Assembly (NCBI GenBank): GCA_037179515.1
Contig: JAXCGZ010011581.1
Location: 31,623-95,622, forward strand
Source: Halocaridina rubra
Lineage: Eukaryota; Arthropoda; Malacostraca; Decapoda; Atyidae
Direction of reading: 5' to 3'
DNA: 64,000 nt
Each line of letters begins with the position of its first letter. Position 1 is the first letter of the stretch. The notes beneath the pieces are model-generated. The model had not been told where the DNA came from and did no database searches. It worked only from the letters and a program-made list of their open reading frames with translations. Shown in pieces: positions 1-61,640 of this stretch. Both the position numbers and the translations under genes were made by a program.

Positions 1-2070
1 TTCTCATTTCCTACTGCCTTCACAATCTTTGCATCATCTGCAAACATATTCATGAATGAATTTACAGACTCTGGCAAGTCATTTACATATACAAGGAGCA
101 AAAGTGGCCCTAAAACTGAACCCCGTGGAACTCCACTACTAAGTCTTCTCCATTCAGACACTGAGTGTCTTACTCTAACCCTCTGTTCCCTTCCTTCTAA
201 GTAATTTTTTATCCAATCCAAGATATTTCCACCTATTCTAGCCATTGCTTGCAGCTTCCTAATAAGTCTCCCATGTGGAACAGTGTTAAACGCTTTCTGG
301 AAGTCTAGGAATATGCAATCTGCCCAGCCCTCTCTTTCCTGTAAGATTCGGCTTACCTCATCATAAAATTCTAATAAGTTTGTTACTGTTGATCTACCAT
401 CTCTGAAGCCATGTTGCCTCACTGATAAAAAGTTGAAGGATTCCAAGTGAAAAGAGATATGTTTCCTTAGTAGTTTCTCCATAACTTTGCAAACTATGCT
501 GGTCAAGGAAACTGGTCTATAGTTCAGAGCCGTATCCCTCCTTCCCCTTTTGAAGATAGGTATCACATTTGCTTGTTTCCAGCATCTTGGAATCTCCCCT
601 GACTCCAGTGACTTTTTAAATATGATACTTAGTGCCACTGATATTGAGATTGCGCATTTTTTAAGTACATGAGGGGATATATCATCAGGACCTGTAGCTT
701 TATGAACATCTAAATCCATCAGCGCTTTGCATACCTCTGTGGCTGTAAGGTTGATGTTCTCTAATACCGGCCCTTGAGCTTCTATCTCTGCAATCTGAGG
801 GGGTGGGGTATTTTCTACTGTAAATACTGACTGAAACTCCTTGTTCAATTCTTTGCAGATCTCTTCATCCGTCTCAGTGATGCTTCCATCCGCTCTCTTT
901 AGCCTTAAAACCTGTTCTTTTACCTTCAGTTTTCCTCTGATAAAGCTGTGGAAAAGCTTGGGATTTTCTTTAGCCTTCCTGGTGATGTCCCTCTCATAGT
1001 CTCTCTCTGCCTCTCTCCCTTTGCTTAGGTAGTCAATTCTTTCTCTTTTGTAAGCTTACCAGGCATTTATGTTTTTTCTCCTCCTATACCTTTTCCAGCA
1101 TTTGTCTCTCCACTCCTTATCTCTTTTACACTCATTATCGATCCATTTCTCTCTGGCATGAATTACACTTACTTTGGTGACAGGTATGCAGCAATCTACT
1201 CTCTTCCCATATTTCTCACAAAAGATGTCATACATTTCTTGTACAGATTTGTTGTAAAATAAGGTTCTCCAGTCAATAGCTGCAAAAAGCTCATTCATTC
1301 TGATGTAATCTCCTTTCGGATAGTTCAGCCTCATGTCCTCAGTGCCTCTACTCTCAGGCAGAATATCTTCAATGATATACTCCATCAACAACACAGAGTG
1401 GTCACTCTTTCCAATTGGTGGTTCATACTCAATTATTTCAATATCCAACACATTATCTGTGAATACGAGATCAAGTAGTGATGGCTCATCCCCACCCCTG
1501 GCCCTCATTGGTTCCATTACATGTTGGTGTAGGAAATTCCCTTGTACGCAATCTAGGAATCTTGCCCTGAATGGGTCCTCACCACTGTGTGGGTCAAGAT
1601 TTATCCAATCTATCTCTTTATGATTAAAATCTCCAATAATCAAAATCCTTCATTTTCTCTCCCGTGCCATGTTAACAACTGAGTTTATGACTTCAATACT
1701 ACCTATATGACTTTCCTCATAAACTTCTAGCCTATTCTGGTTCCATGGTGGGTTGTATACAAGTAATTATTATGCTCTCTGACCCTGTATTTATGCGAGC
1801 AACAAGAAATTCCTTGAACTCACTTTCTATAGCCAAGTTTATTTCTTCAACTTGAATCCTTTCACTTATGAGCAGTGCTATCCCTCCACCAGTCCTCTCA
1901 GATCTTTCAACCCTTAATATTCTGAAGCCCTTAGGAAAAACTGTGACACTGTTTATGTCCTCACTCAACTTAGTCTCTGTAATTGCTACTATATCTGCCT
2001 TACTGTTGTGAATCCTATCTTTTAATTCTACTGCCTTACCAGCTAATCCATCAGCATTTGTGTATAACAA
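1..2070 (-). pseudogene. LINE ORF2, endonuclease plus reverse transcriptase, broken
   Basis: The endonuclease half shows LYTNADGLAGKAVELKDRI and ITETKL at its start, then after a frameshift IIGDFNHKEIDW and PIGKSDHSVL, the expected order for EEP-type LINE endonucleases. A TAA interrupts the linker just after KNINAW (near 1058). RT motifs follow without ATG: KATGPDDISPHVLKK (near 690), CWKQANVIPIFKRG (near 570), LDFQKAFNTVPH (near 300) and FADDAKI (near 30). At least one frameshift and one stop, so this copy is dead. Confidence 0.85.
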
Positions 2071-2072
2071 TC

Positions 2073-3148
2073 TTAATGAGGCCCCATCCCCTGATCTTCT
2101 TTCATTATCTTTTTTATCTCCCCTTTGTCTGGAAGAACTCTGAAATGAAAATTTTTCTTCTCTTCTTCATTTCTTTCCTCATTTAACCTTCTTGCCTCTT
2201 CCAACAAGTTTTTGATCTTTCCCATCTCTTCCTGTGTTCTGTATCGTCTAATGAACACTTCTTTGAATTCTTGAAGGTCAAAACTTATTTTTCTCAACAA
2301 TATTTCCCTACATGTTTCCCCTCTCTCAAAGGTTACTTTTGTTGGTCTCGGCTTTCCTTCCCTCGAATATTTGCCTAGGTGGTGTATGTTTACAATATCC
2401 TCAGGACCACAAACTACTCCAAGCTTTCTTATCAGGTCTACAACCCTACTTTATTTTCTTCAAGTCTCCCCTGCCATGTTGGCTCCTGGGATTCGCTTAT
2501 GCCTGAGATTACCACTGTCTTCTCTTTATCAAGTGCCTGTTTGATGAGTGGGTTTGCCCTTTCCATCACAACGTCTTTCATTTTTTCGATTACAGTCTCT
2601 TTATAGTCAACTGTTTGTATGTTTTCCAGTGTCACCACCTTTACAGCCTCTTTTACTGCCACATTCCCCTTTAATGCATCAGCAAAGGAAGTTTTCATGG
2701 CATCATTTTCCATATTCAGCTCCTGGAACTCTTTTCTGAACTGTTCAATGTTTTCCTTAATCTGGACATTCCAAGCTGCAATCTCGTCTCTCTCAGAAGA
2801 GAACAGTGAACTAACATCTAATTCATTTAGGTTGTCATTTAGCTGTTTGTTTTTATCTTCTTGTTTAGAAATTCTAGTTTCTAGTTCACTCTTTTCCCCT
2901 TCCAGCTTCTTTATTCTTTTTTCTAGTTCCTTTCTCTCCTGCCCTTGTGCTTTATTTGCTTCCTCCAAACATCTTATTTCCTCTCTGAGTGTTTCATTCT
3001 CTTTCATTTCTCTATCCATATTCCGAATTTTATCATCAAGGCTTATAACCATTGCCTCTAAATCCTTGATTTTCTGTTTTAGTCTCCTAATAGCTACCCC
3101 TCCTCCCGACCCATGGGTGGGAAAGGTTTGGGACAGAGATGGCCTCAT
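2073..3148 (-). pseudogene. LINE ORF1, coiled-coil protein, frameshifted
   Basis: The ATG is at 3148-3146 and the first frame runs to 2438; the reading then resumes in another frame at 2300-2073. The protein is rich in Lys and Glu with leucine heptads over about 150 residues (repeated KELEKRIKKLEGEKSELE-like text), which is the usual ORF1 coiled coil. No RNA-binding zinc knuckle is visible. The second piece reads LLRKISFDLQEFKEVFIRR and looks like the C-terminal half of the same ORF1. Non-functional copy. Confidence 0.75.
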
Positions 3149-3231
3149 TTTTATGTTCTCCCTCTCACAGAATATAGAAAGAAGAAGAGAAAAAGAATGT
3201 ATTTGTGTGCGTGCCTTTTTATCTCTATACA

Positions 3232-4759
<1,528 letters not shown>

Positions 4760-4859
4760 AGTTTTCTTTTGGCTTATCCCGGTGTCACACTATATAAAAA
4801 AAAATAAAAAATCCGCCTTTAAGGTTTGACTGCTAGAGATTATGTGCTATTTATGAGTG

Positions 4860-5175
4860 TGACTGATGTAATGAAAAGTAATCATATGTGCTTTGATCTA
4901 GAAAGCTTGAAAAGAAAAGACTTAGAGATTTATAGGAGCATGAGAGGTAAAGAAAAATGAGTATATTACAGGGACAGCACAAGTAGGACAGTTTGGGGAT
5001 AGGGTGAGAGAGAGGAGGCTGAGACGGTTTGAGAATGTGCAGAGGAGACATGTGGGATACGCTGTGAGAAAAACATGAAGATGGATGTGCCAGGCAGGAG
5101 GGAAAGTCATAGGCCAAAGCCCGTTGCAATACTACAGCTAAAGGGTCTTGTGGACTTGAATAAGACTATCCAGGA
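4860..5175 (+). mobile_element. RTE-like LINE 3' fragment (RT C-terminal tail)
   Basis: The plus strand reads RVRERRLRRFENVQRRHVGYAV, then after a one-base shift KMDVPGRRESHRPKP. A 'RLRWFGHVxR...MEVPGRRxxGRPK' tail is typical of the end of arthropod RTE-type reverse transcriptases. No catalytic domain is left; relic only. A related tail occurs at 13700-13900. Confidence 0.6.
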
Positions 5176-5179
5176 ATGT

Positions 5180-5400
5180 TCAATGTTAAGTCTTTCTTCA
5201 GTTACAGTTCTCTTTCTATGCCTACATCTACACCGAATATACATTGATATTCATTACAAATGTCTTATCCCCCCTTCACATCTTACAAGTGACAATACTC
5301 CCCATCTCTGTTTTTCTCCATGTTTTCTTCGTGCCCTGGCCCGACGAGGGTAGATTTATTATTAATTTTTTTTTTGGGGGGGGGCATGTCCTGGTGAAAA
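5180..5400 (-). repeat. Interspersed repeat S4 ('ACCAGGACGGGCC' family), minus copy
   Basis: The reverse complement matches, with divergence, the plus copies at 32160, 58158 and 59943: a GGGCCAGGGCACG-like head, then AACAGAGATGGGGAG, then AAGATGTGAAGGGG. Function unknown; a SINE-like dispersed repeat. Confidence 0.6.
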
Positions 5401-6240
5401 AAAAATTGAGAGGTAGGAGGTTTAAGAAGGTGGTTAGGGAGAACATAATTGTGTGATGTAATGTTGGAGTCAGTAGGAGATAGGGCGATATGAAGACCTG
5501 TAAAGGGAGTAGCCGAAAGATTTCAAGATGATGATATTAGGTTGGAGGATATTCAAAATGAAAGAGAGAAGGCTATCAAACTGATGAAAGTGAAAAGTTC
5601 AGAGAGAAAAGATAGAGTAGTAACTCATTGGGTATGCAGGTGGATACAAAGGATGCAAAAGTAGATGGTGAGAGATTGATTTCTATTAAAATAGAATATG
5701 GTGTGGGTCCTTGGAAAATACAGTTGAGTGTGAAAGAGCAGGTCCTATTCAAGTCATTCACAAATGGAAGTGATACACTTGACAGTGGTTCTGACGTTGT
5801 TGTTAGGTGTAAATTTTAAAAGAGGGTGCAAGGGAAAATACGGCAGTGTACAATCTTGAAAAGCATATTTCAATGGGTCCATTGTTACAAGAGAATGAAA
5901 TGTGCGATTAAAGGTTGCTAGGGACTAAGGAAACTCTCAAACTTTTCTAAGGCTTTGTCAGAAGGAAACTGAGTGTCAAAACTGTAAAGGGCAGACAGAA
6001 CCATTACTGAAAAAAATAAAGATAGCAAAGAAAGGGGACCAAGTATGATGCCATGAGTTTGGATTCAAGTAGACAACAAATAAAGAGACTGGTGTAGACT
6101 TACGGGGACAGTCTGCATGTTTTAATAAAAAATTGCCTGTGGAGGATATGAAGTGATAGGGTGACTGATTAATCTCTAAAAGGGCCTAGACATTCAGCAA
6201 AGTGAAAGGCATGAGGGGCCTAGAATGAACTAAAAGAAGT
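5400..6240. other. Unrecognised non-coding stretch
   Basis: Purine-rich sequence without a convincing reading frame, splice-bounded exon or TIR. It lies downstream of the TUT1 3' end. Nothing else supportable. Confidence 0.5.
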
Positions 6241-6590
6241 TATATATGTAGTACATGTCTTTGAAAAGATCCAGGTCCCTATGAACTTGTCATGGCATAT
6301 CAGGGGACACAGAGGCTTAACTGTAAATAACATTTAGCAATGTGCTTAATCATAATAACTCTAGCAGAAGTACAAAATATATAAGTAATTAACATGATAT
6401 GAACTAATATGAAGTGATACAGTATATGTAATACATGTCTTCGAAAAAATCCATGTCCATAACTGGTCACGGCATATTAGGGAACACTGACGCTAACTGT
6501 TAAGAATACTTAGCAATGTGCTTAATCATAACATCTCTAAGAGAAATATAAAACAAATGAGTAAATTAATTACAAGATATGGAAAAATTT
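6240..6590. repeat. Tandem duplication, about 170-base unit
   Basis: Two diverged copies (about 6240-6405 and 6420-6590) share TACATGTCTT, GGCATAT, TTAGCAATGTGCTTAATCAT and AACATGATATGAA-like segments in the same order. Confidence 0.65.
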
Positions 6591-6599
6591 AATTATTTT

Positions 6600-7205
6600 T
6601 TTTTTTAAGTCCACCTGCATGACTCCAGAACAGAGACAATAATGGATAAAACACAAACAATAACTGGAAAAATTACTTTTTGGACAGCTTGTCATGGTAC
6701 AGAAAAACACAAAATGAAATTCATTAACGCAAGTTCATTATGGTGCCAAACCATTTTACTTACTGGGTCATAGTACAAGAGCAAAATATCAACAAAAAAT
6801 TTCTTATTTTAAAGAAAATGGATTTCTTTTCAAACTTTTAAAGAAGTAAAATTTATTCTAACATATATTGTAAATTTCAAATTAATAAAGGAGCAAAGAA
6901 ATTTTTTTTAATTACCGTTTTGCTAGATACTAGTACGATTCTAGCTTAACTGCCCAACAGACAACTGCACAGAAAAAAAACAAAAATTAAATTCATTAAC
7001 ATAAGTTCCTTACAGAACCATATAATATATTGGGTCACAATACATGAGCGAAATACTCAACTAAAACAGTTCCTTATTTTAAAGAAAATGGCTTCCTTTC
7101 AAACATTTAAAGAAATAAAAATTATTCCAACATATGTTGCAACTTTCACATTAATAATGGAGTAAAAAAATTTGTCTTTGAATTGAATTACCAAGTTTTG
7201 CTGTA
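6600..7205. repeat. Tandem duplication, about 290-base unit
   Basis: Two diverged copies (about 6660-6935 and 6955-7205) share AAATTCATTAAC, TACTGGGTCA, CTTATTTTAAAGAAAATGG and a final TTACC(G/A)TTTTGCT in order. It follows directly on another tandem duplication. The region contains a possible minus-strand AATAAA (TTTATT near 6850) that could serve TUT1, but that is weak. Confidence 0.65.
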
Positions 7206-7232
7206 TACTTATAAGTTTCTAGGTTATATGCC

Positions 7233-7395
7233 AAACTAACAACTGCCCGACGGGCAATTGCCCGATAGGGAAAACGCCCAACTGTTTTTATATGATCTAA
7301 CCCAATGGAATTGACATAACCTAACTTGGGGCTATTGTCTGTCGGGCAGCCGACAGTAGAGTAGTTGTTCGTTGGTCACTTGACGGTCAGGCAGT
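7233..7395. repeat. GCCCGACGGGC-rich inverted repeats, possible MITE
   Basis: The left side carries ACTGCCCGACGGGCAATTGC and the right side CTGTCGGGCAGCCGACAG plus GACGGTCAGGCAGTTA, so several short inverted blocks built on CTGCCCGAC flank about 60 bases. It could be a small foldback element or termini of a DNA transposon. No target duplication was established. Confidence 0.4.
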
Positions 7396-7456
7396 TATCC
7401 AAATACCATGCTTATACACCCAAATATTACTGTAATTCTATCATTCAGAAGAGTTA

Positions 7457-42828
<35,372 letters not shown>

Positions 42829-43177
42829 TGTCATAAAATGCTCTTCAAGACCAATCAAGCTTAAATAACTTATTAGGCTTCTCTTGACACCAATATTGCA
42901 AACTGGCTATACAAACACATGAAGTCTAAAAGCTTCTCAGAAATATCTTAGCCTCAAAATTGCAAACTGGCAGTTAATATCAGAGTATAACTATATGAAG
43001 CTTAACAGGAGACGTGGTAAGAGTACATCAACATAATTCATTTAAAAAATATCAACAAACTGACTGTCTATATATACACTGACAAAACCTTATTATATTA
43101 CAATACAAAACCAAAATCACTGCTTAATCAGAAAAAAATATCAACACTCAATGTCTTAATAAAAGGAACACATGTCT
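42829..43177. promoter_or_regulatory. Short spacer between TRPT1 stop and TUT1 start
   Basis: About 350 bases must hold the TRPT1 3' UTR and the TUT1 5' leader or promoter, unless an upstream TUT1 exon exists. No TATA box is convincing. CACAAATATT-like AT-rich text and no SINE. Its role is inferred from position only. Confidence 0.4.
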
Positions 43178-53844
<10,667 letters not shown>

Positions 53845-53974
53845 CTGATTCAAGTACAAATAGTTAATAATAGTATATTAAAGTGCTTGGTAGAATGAAA
53901 AAATAATCACTACTATAAACACATACAGCACCTCTGAAAGGCCAATTTTTTATACATATATATGTATGTATATA

Positions 53975-55289
53975 CAGTGATCCCTCGCTATATCGCGATT
54001 CACCTTTGCGAATTCATGGAATCGCCATTTTGGGGGGAGGGGGCAAGCTTTTTTTTTCTGGGTATATGCAAGAATATAAAAATATTAATATATTAAAATT
54101 TTCAGTATTTTCATTATTTTATTGGCATTTTTTTTTTATTATTTTACTGATAAAAAAAAAGATTTCCCAGCCTAAGAATAATAAAACAGTCTAAAATAGT
54201 AAAACCCATAAATTAAAACATGTAACTCTGCACCAGAGAAAATGCGATACCAGTATCAGAGTTTCTGAAAACGCAAAGGGTCGCACCTACGTAAGATAGT
54301 ATATATTAAAATGTCCAGTATTTTCAATATTTTATTGATAAAAAAAAAACGCATTTCCTACCCTAATAATAATAATAAAACAGTAAAAAGTAGCAAAAAC
54401 ATAAATTTAAACATGTAACTCACAGTATTGCACCATGTAAAATACGATACCAGTATTGGCGTTTCGGAAAACGAAAAGGGTAGCACCCACGTGAGTTAGT
54501 ACATATTAAAATACCCAGTATTTTCATAATTTATTGCTAAAAAGAGTATTTCCTAGCCTAAGAATAATAAAACAATAAATAATAGTAAAAAAAATAATTT
54601 TACACACGTAACTCACAGTATTGCACCATGTAAAAGGGTCGCACCTACGCGAGATAGGACATGGGATGCTATTTACTGATGGGTGGGAGATGACGAATTA
54701 TAGAATTGCTTTTCTGTATGTTCTGTATCGTGGGGTTTGATTGGCTTTTTGATTGAAGCTTCATTCTCCCAGCATCTTCCATTGTCTCGCCTCAACCGTT
54801 CAGTCTACTCACGTGTGCGCCACTTGTGTTGTGATTCTTAATACGTTGTGCTAGTGATTTTGCGAAACTTTTGTATTTCACAATCCCTGCAATGCATCCC
54901 AAGCATCCTCCATCTTCTAAGGCTTCTGGTAGTAAGCATAAGTGGCAAAGGAAGATGTTGACCATAAAAGATAAGGTAAAACTGTTAGATATGCTGAAGG
55001 AAGGAAGAAGGTTCTCGGATGTCGGCCGCCATTGGCTGTGGAGTACGTACATGTCATCATCACCTCATGCACAGTAAGCTTACCTATCACATTCATCTAA
55101 ATTTACGCTTGCACGCTGTTATTAATAAAGTAAAGGGTGGTTTGTTAACAGTGCAGTGAGGGTTTATACAGTAAAGGTAAAAATAAATGTAATATACCTA
55201 TATATATATATGGTGCTCCTACTTCGCGGATTTTCACCTATCGCGGCAGGTCCCAGAACCGAACCCCCGCAATAAACTAGGGAGCACTG
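53975..55289 (+). mobile_element. Tigger-type element, internal-deletion derivative
   Basis: Left TIR CAGTGATCCCTCGCTATATC, right TIR AATAAACTAGGGAGCACTG. Three to four ~180-base 5' repeats (CCTAAGAATAATAAAACAGT core, 54130-54650), then the transposase start, then the 3' flank. Same design as 17962-19563 but a different deletion point. In a TRPT1 intron. Confidence 0.87.
54893..55040 (+). pseudogene. Tigger transposase N-terminal remnant
   Basis: ATG at 54893, reading MHPKHPPSSKASGSK, KVKLLDMLKEGRRFSDVG, then a jump inside the helix-turn-helix to GCCATTGGCTGTGGAGTACG, sequence from past the stop codon in the copy at 51004. Confidence 0.85.
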
Positions 55290-55295
55290 CATATA

Positions 55296-56309
55296 CAGTA
55301 ATCCCTCGTTTATCGCGAGTGTTACATTCTGGGACCACCCACGATAGGTGAAAATCCGCGAAGTAGCAGCACCATATTTATTATTTTACATTTATTTTTA
55401 CCTTTATAAACCCTCCCTGCACTGTTAACAACTCACTCTTTTCTTTATTAATAACAGCACACAAGCGTAAAGTTATATGAGTGTAACAAGTAAGTTTACA
55501 ATAAATAACACCCCACCTGCGGGCCAAAAAGGGAAGGATAGGTCGCCCTCAAAGGAGAATATCATCATCATAAATAAGAGCGCGCAAGCGTAAAGCTATA
55601 TAAGCGTGATAGGTAAGTTTACTGTATCGTGAAATACATATAAGTACTGTACAAAAATAATACCTATAATAATAACACATTATATTTATAATAACAATAA
55701 TGATAATACAGTATATTTACGAGACTAACATGTGAGAGTAGAGATGGGTACAGTAATGATGACAATGAGGGTGATGATGACGTTTACATACAGCACAGCC
55801 GATGACAGCGCAAAAGGCGCACACGTAATAACTGAATGGGTGAGGAGAGGCAAGGGAAGATGCTGGAAGAATAAAGCTTCAATCAAAAAGCCAATCAGAC
55901 CCCAGGATACAGAACACAATTCTGTGATTAGTCGTCTCCCACCCATCAGCCACTATCATCCCGTGTACTATCTCAGGTAGGTGCGACCCTTTGTGTTTTC
56001 CAAGACGCAGATATCTACACAACACATACCGTACCGGTATTGTATTTTATATGGTGCAAATACTGTGAGTTACATATTTAAATTTATGCTTACTACTATT
56101 TTTTACTGTTTTATTATTCTTAGGCTAGGAAATACTTTTTTTTATCAATAAAATAATGAAAATACTAGAAATTTTAATATTTCCACATATCATGGATTCC
56201 TGTGATATACCCAAAAAATCTGCGATATAAAATACATATGCTCGCCATAAAAACCCGTAATGCACTGAATCCGCAGAAGGTGAACCGCAACATAGCGAGG
56301 GATTACTGT
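55296..56309 (-). mobile_element. Tigger-type element, minus orientation
   Basis: Left (its 3') TIR CAGTAATCCCTCGTTTATCG, then the reversed 3' flank (CCTCCCTGCACTGTTAACAA). Right (its 5') end CAACATAGCGAGGGATTACTG. Six bases from the previous element, tail to tail. No transposase start seen. Confidence 0.82.
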
Positions 56310-56318
56310 ATATATGTA

Positions 56319-58037
<1,719 letters not shown>

Positions 58038-58157
58038 TGTTCCTTTTATACGCGATTCTTTTAACCGCGAAATTGCAATAACGCCCCCCAAAAATAATAG
58101 TAAAAAACTCGAATTTCGCGAATAACACCCACCCCCATTTTTTTTTTTTTTTTTTTA

Positions 58158-58380
58158 GATTATTGTGACACCAGGATGGACCAAAAAATGATAAAATAAA
58201 ACAGCCTTTATCAGGCTGTAAAGAGAAACAGATGGAGAGTGTAATGACCTGTCAGCTGTGAAGGGGTTATAAAAGATGTGTAATGAATATCCAGCTCTCT
58301 GCTGGGTTTTAATATACCTCTGCATTACTCTCATGATGTCTATTCCAAAAATTCTCCTTAGATCTTATCATTATTATTAT
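58158..58380 (+). repeat. Interspersed repeat S4
   Basis: TGTGACACCAGGATGGACCA, AAACAGCCTTTATCAGGCTG, GACCTGTCAGCTGTGAAGGG, CCAGCTCTCTGCTGGGTTTT, TCATGATGTCTATTCC. Confidence 0.8.
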
Positions 58381-58519
58381 TATTATTCTCTTTTTTTAAA
58401 CTAATTTTCCTTTGATGATGATTGAGGAGATTATTATTATTATTATTACGAATTTGTAATTAAACCATTATTTTTACAATAAATAATGTAGTTTTGTTGA
58501 ATGAACAAGAGTTAATTAA

Positions 58520-58522
<3 letters not shown>

Positions 58523-58550
<28 letters not shown>
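58523..58550. repeat. (CT)n microsatellite
   Basis: Pure CT run. Confidence 0.95.
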
Positions 58551-58553
<3 letters not shown>

Positions 58554-58854
58554 CTCGTTATCCTCACTTTGGTGGCCATTAATTATATTGAATTATACAT
58601 ATATTTTCTGTATGTTGCTATATAATTCTGTTTGTGCATTCTGCGTTTCTCTGAGCTTTACTTTTGCATATAATGTACTCTGTGCTGCCATTCTGTGAGT
58701 TGTGTGTTAGTATGCAGCAATGTTTTATCAATATGTACACCTCCCTGTAAACCATGTTCAATTCTTGATTTTATATCCATTTGAAGCATTATTTGTATGA
58801 ACTCATGTAATGTCTGACACCTTGGCGCAATAAATTAATAAAATAATAAAAATA

Positions 58855-58856
58855 AT

Positions 58857-58927
<71 letters not shown>
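58855..58927. repeat. (CT)n microsatellite, 73 bases
   Basis: CT run with one CCTCTC interruption. Confidence 0.95.
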
Positions 58928-58928
<1 letters not shown>

Positions 58929-58929
58929 A

Positions 58930-59340
58930 TTCTATTCTACCCAATAGGGTGGGTGTATATATAATGTATAATGATGATGATCTTTTCTTATCGTAATCCT
59001 CTTTGTACTGGTGGAAGAATATAGTAAATAAGCGCCCGCGGAGGCTTCTTCCACCAATACAAAGAGGATGACGATATGAAAAGATCATCATCATTATACA
59101 TTATATATACACCCACCCTACCTCTGTCATATGTCTATCTAATCTACATTTCAAGGTGTCTAAGGTATTGGTATTTATTATCCTACTAGGAATACTCTAC
59201 AGTATTACCAAGTCAATTTTCACCAATTTCCCTTCTGAACCAAAATTTATCAAGATTAAATCCATTACCCATTACGAGTTCTGGTTTGATCATGAATTTT
59301 TAAAATTTTATTAATATCACCCTTGTTAATCCCTTTAAAA
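58930..59340 (-). mobile_element. CR1/L2-like LINE 3' end with a terminal palindrome
   Basis: 59110-59340 matches 32930-33180 (tail of CR1-type RT on the minus strand). 58933-59120 is a near-perfect inverted repeat with about 74-base arms (AGGGTGGGTGTATATATAAT / ATTATATATACACCCACCCT) and a 35-40-base centre. Confidence 0.75.
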
Positions 59341-59642
59341 CTGTTGCCCACTGCATAATAGAGTAAAGTATAGTAATGTATGTTAATTTCTAGCTGTAAA
59401 GTGAATATGAATATCTTTTGTATACTCTTAAAAATAAATACAGGGCTTTCTGCTTTGCTATGTAGTAATAAAATATGTGTTTTACTTATCTTATATCTTT
59501 GGCATGGTGTGTCTATGTAAGGTTTGGAACGTATCTATGCCCTTTATCATTGTTTCCTATGGAAAATAACTCGTTTTTTCACGCGATTTTCCATTTACCC
59601 GACACTTCTGAGAACCTATCTAGGCGTTACTCTGAGAACTAA

Positions 59643-60192
<550 letters not shown>

Positions 60193-60195
60193 TAA

Positions 60196-60202
<7 letters not shown>

Positions 60203-60276
<74 letters not shown>
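60203..60276. repeat. (TA)n microsatellite
   Basis: TA run between two TIR elements. Confidence 0.96.
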
Positions 60277-61437
<1,161 letters not shown>

Positions 61438-61460
61438 AATCATCATATATATATATATTG

Positions 61461-61640
61461 ACGTGGGGATTTTGGACCTCCACTTGAACTCACACTTTGT
61501 AAGATGACTGGGTTATCTCACCGCTTGTCACTACTGACGTGGAGGTTTTATTATTATCTCACCGAGCGTCACCACTGTCGTATTGGTTTTGTTTATCCCA
61601 TCTAATGACACCACTAACGTAGGGCTTTTCCTCCTACGTA
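61461..61640. repeat. Three imperfect ~60-base repeats
   Basis: TATCTCACCGCTTGTCACTA..., TATCTCACCGAGCGTCACCA... and TATCCCATCTAATGACACCA... recur, each followed by CTGACGT/CTGTCGT/CTAACGT and a T-rich part. Starts a GC-richer, unclassified segment. Confidence 0.6.

Larger units (their letters stand above)
1..3230 (-). mobile_element. CR1/L2-like non-LTR retrotransposon (LINE), degenerate, cut by window edge
   Basis: Minus-strand reading gives, in order, a coiled-coil ORF1 (from 3148), an apurinic-type endonuclease (about 2070-1060) and reverse transcriptase (about 1055-1). The RT part reads GVPRGSVLGPLLLLVYVNDL followed by the catalytic FADDAKI box near base 30, and the element continues past the left edge. 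It is broken by frameshifts in ORF1 and the endonuclease and by an in-frame TAA near 1058. The same family's 3' end seems to recur at 32890-33250 and 58930-59340. The 5' end abuts a TA run at 3233. CR1/L2 placement is by resemblance only. Confidence 0.85.

Noticed and set aside
2619..3230. Plus-strand frame of over 200 codons rich in Ser and Phe
   Set aside because: Antisense of the LINE ORF1 coiled coil on the minus strand.
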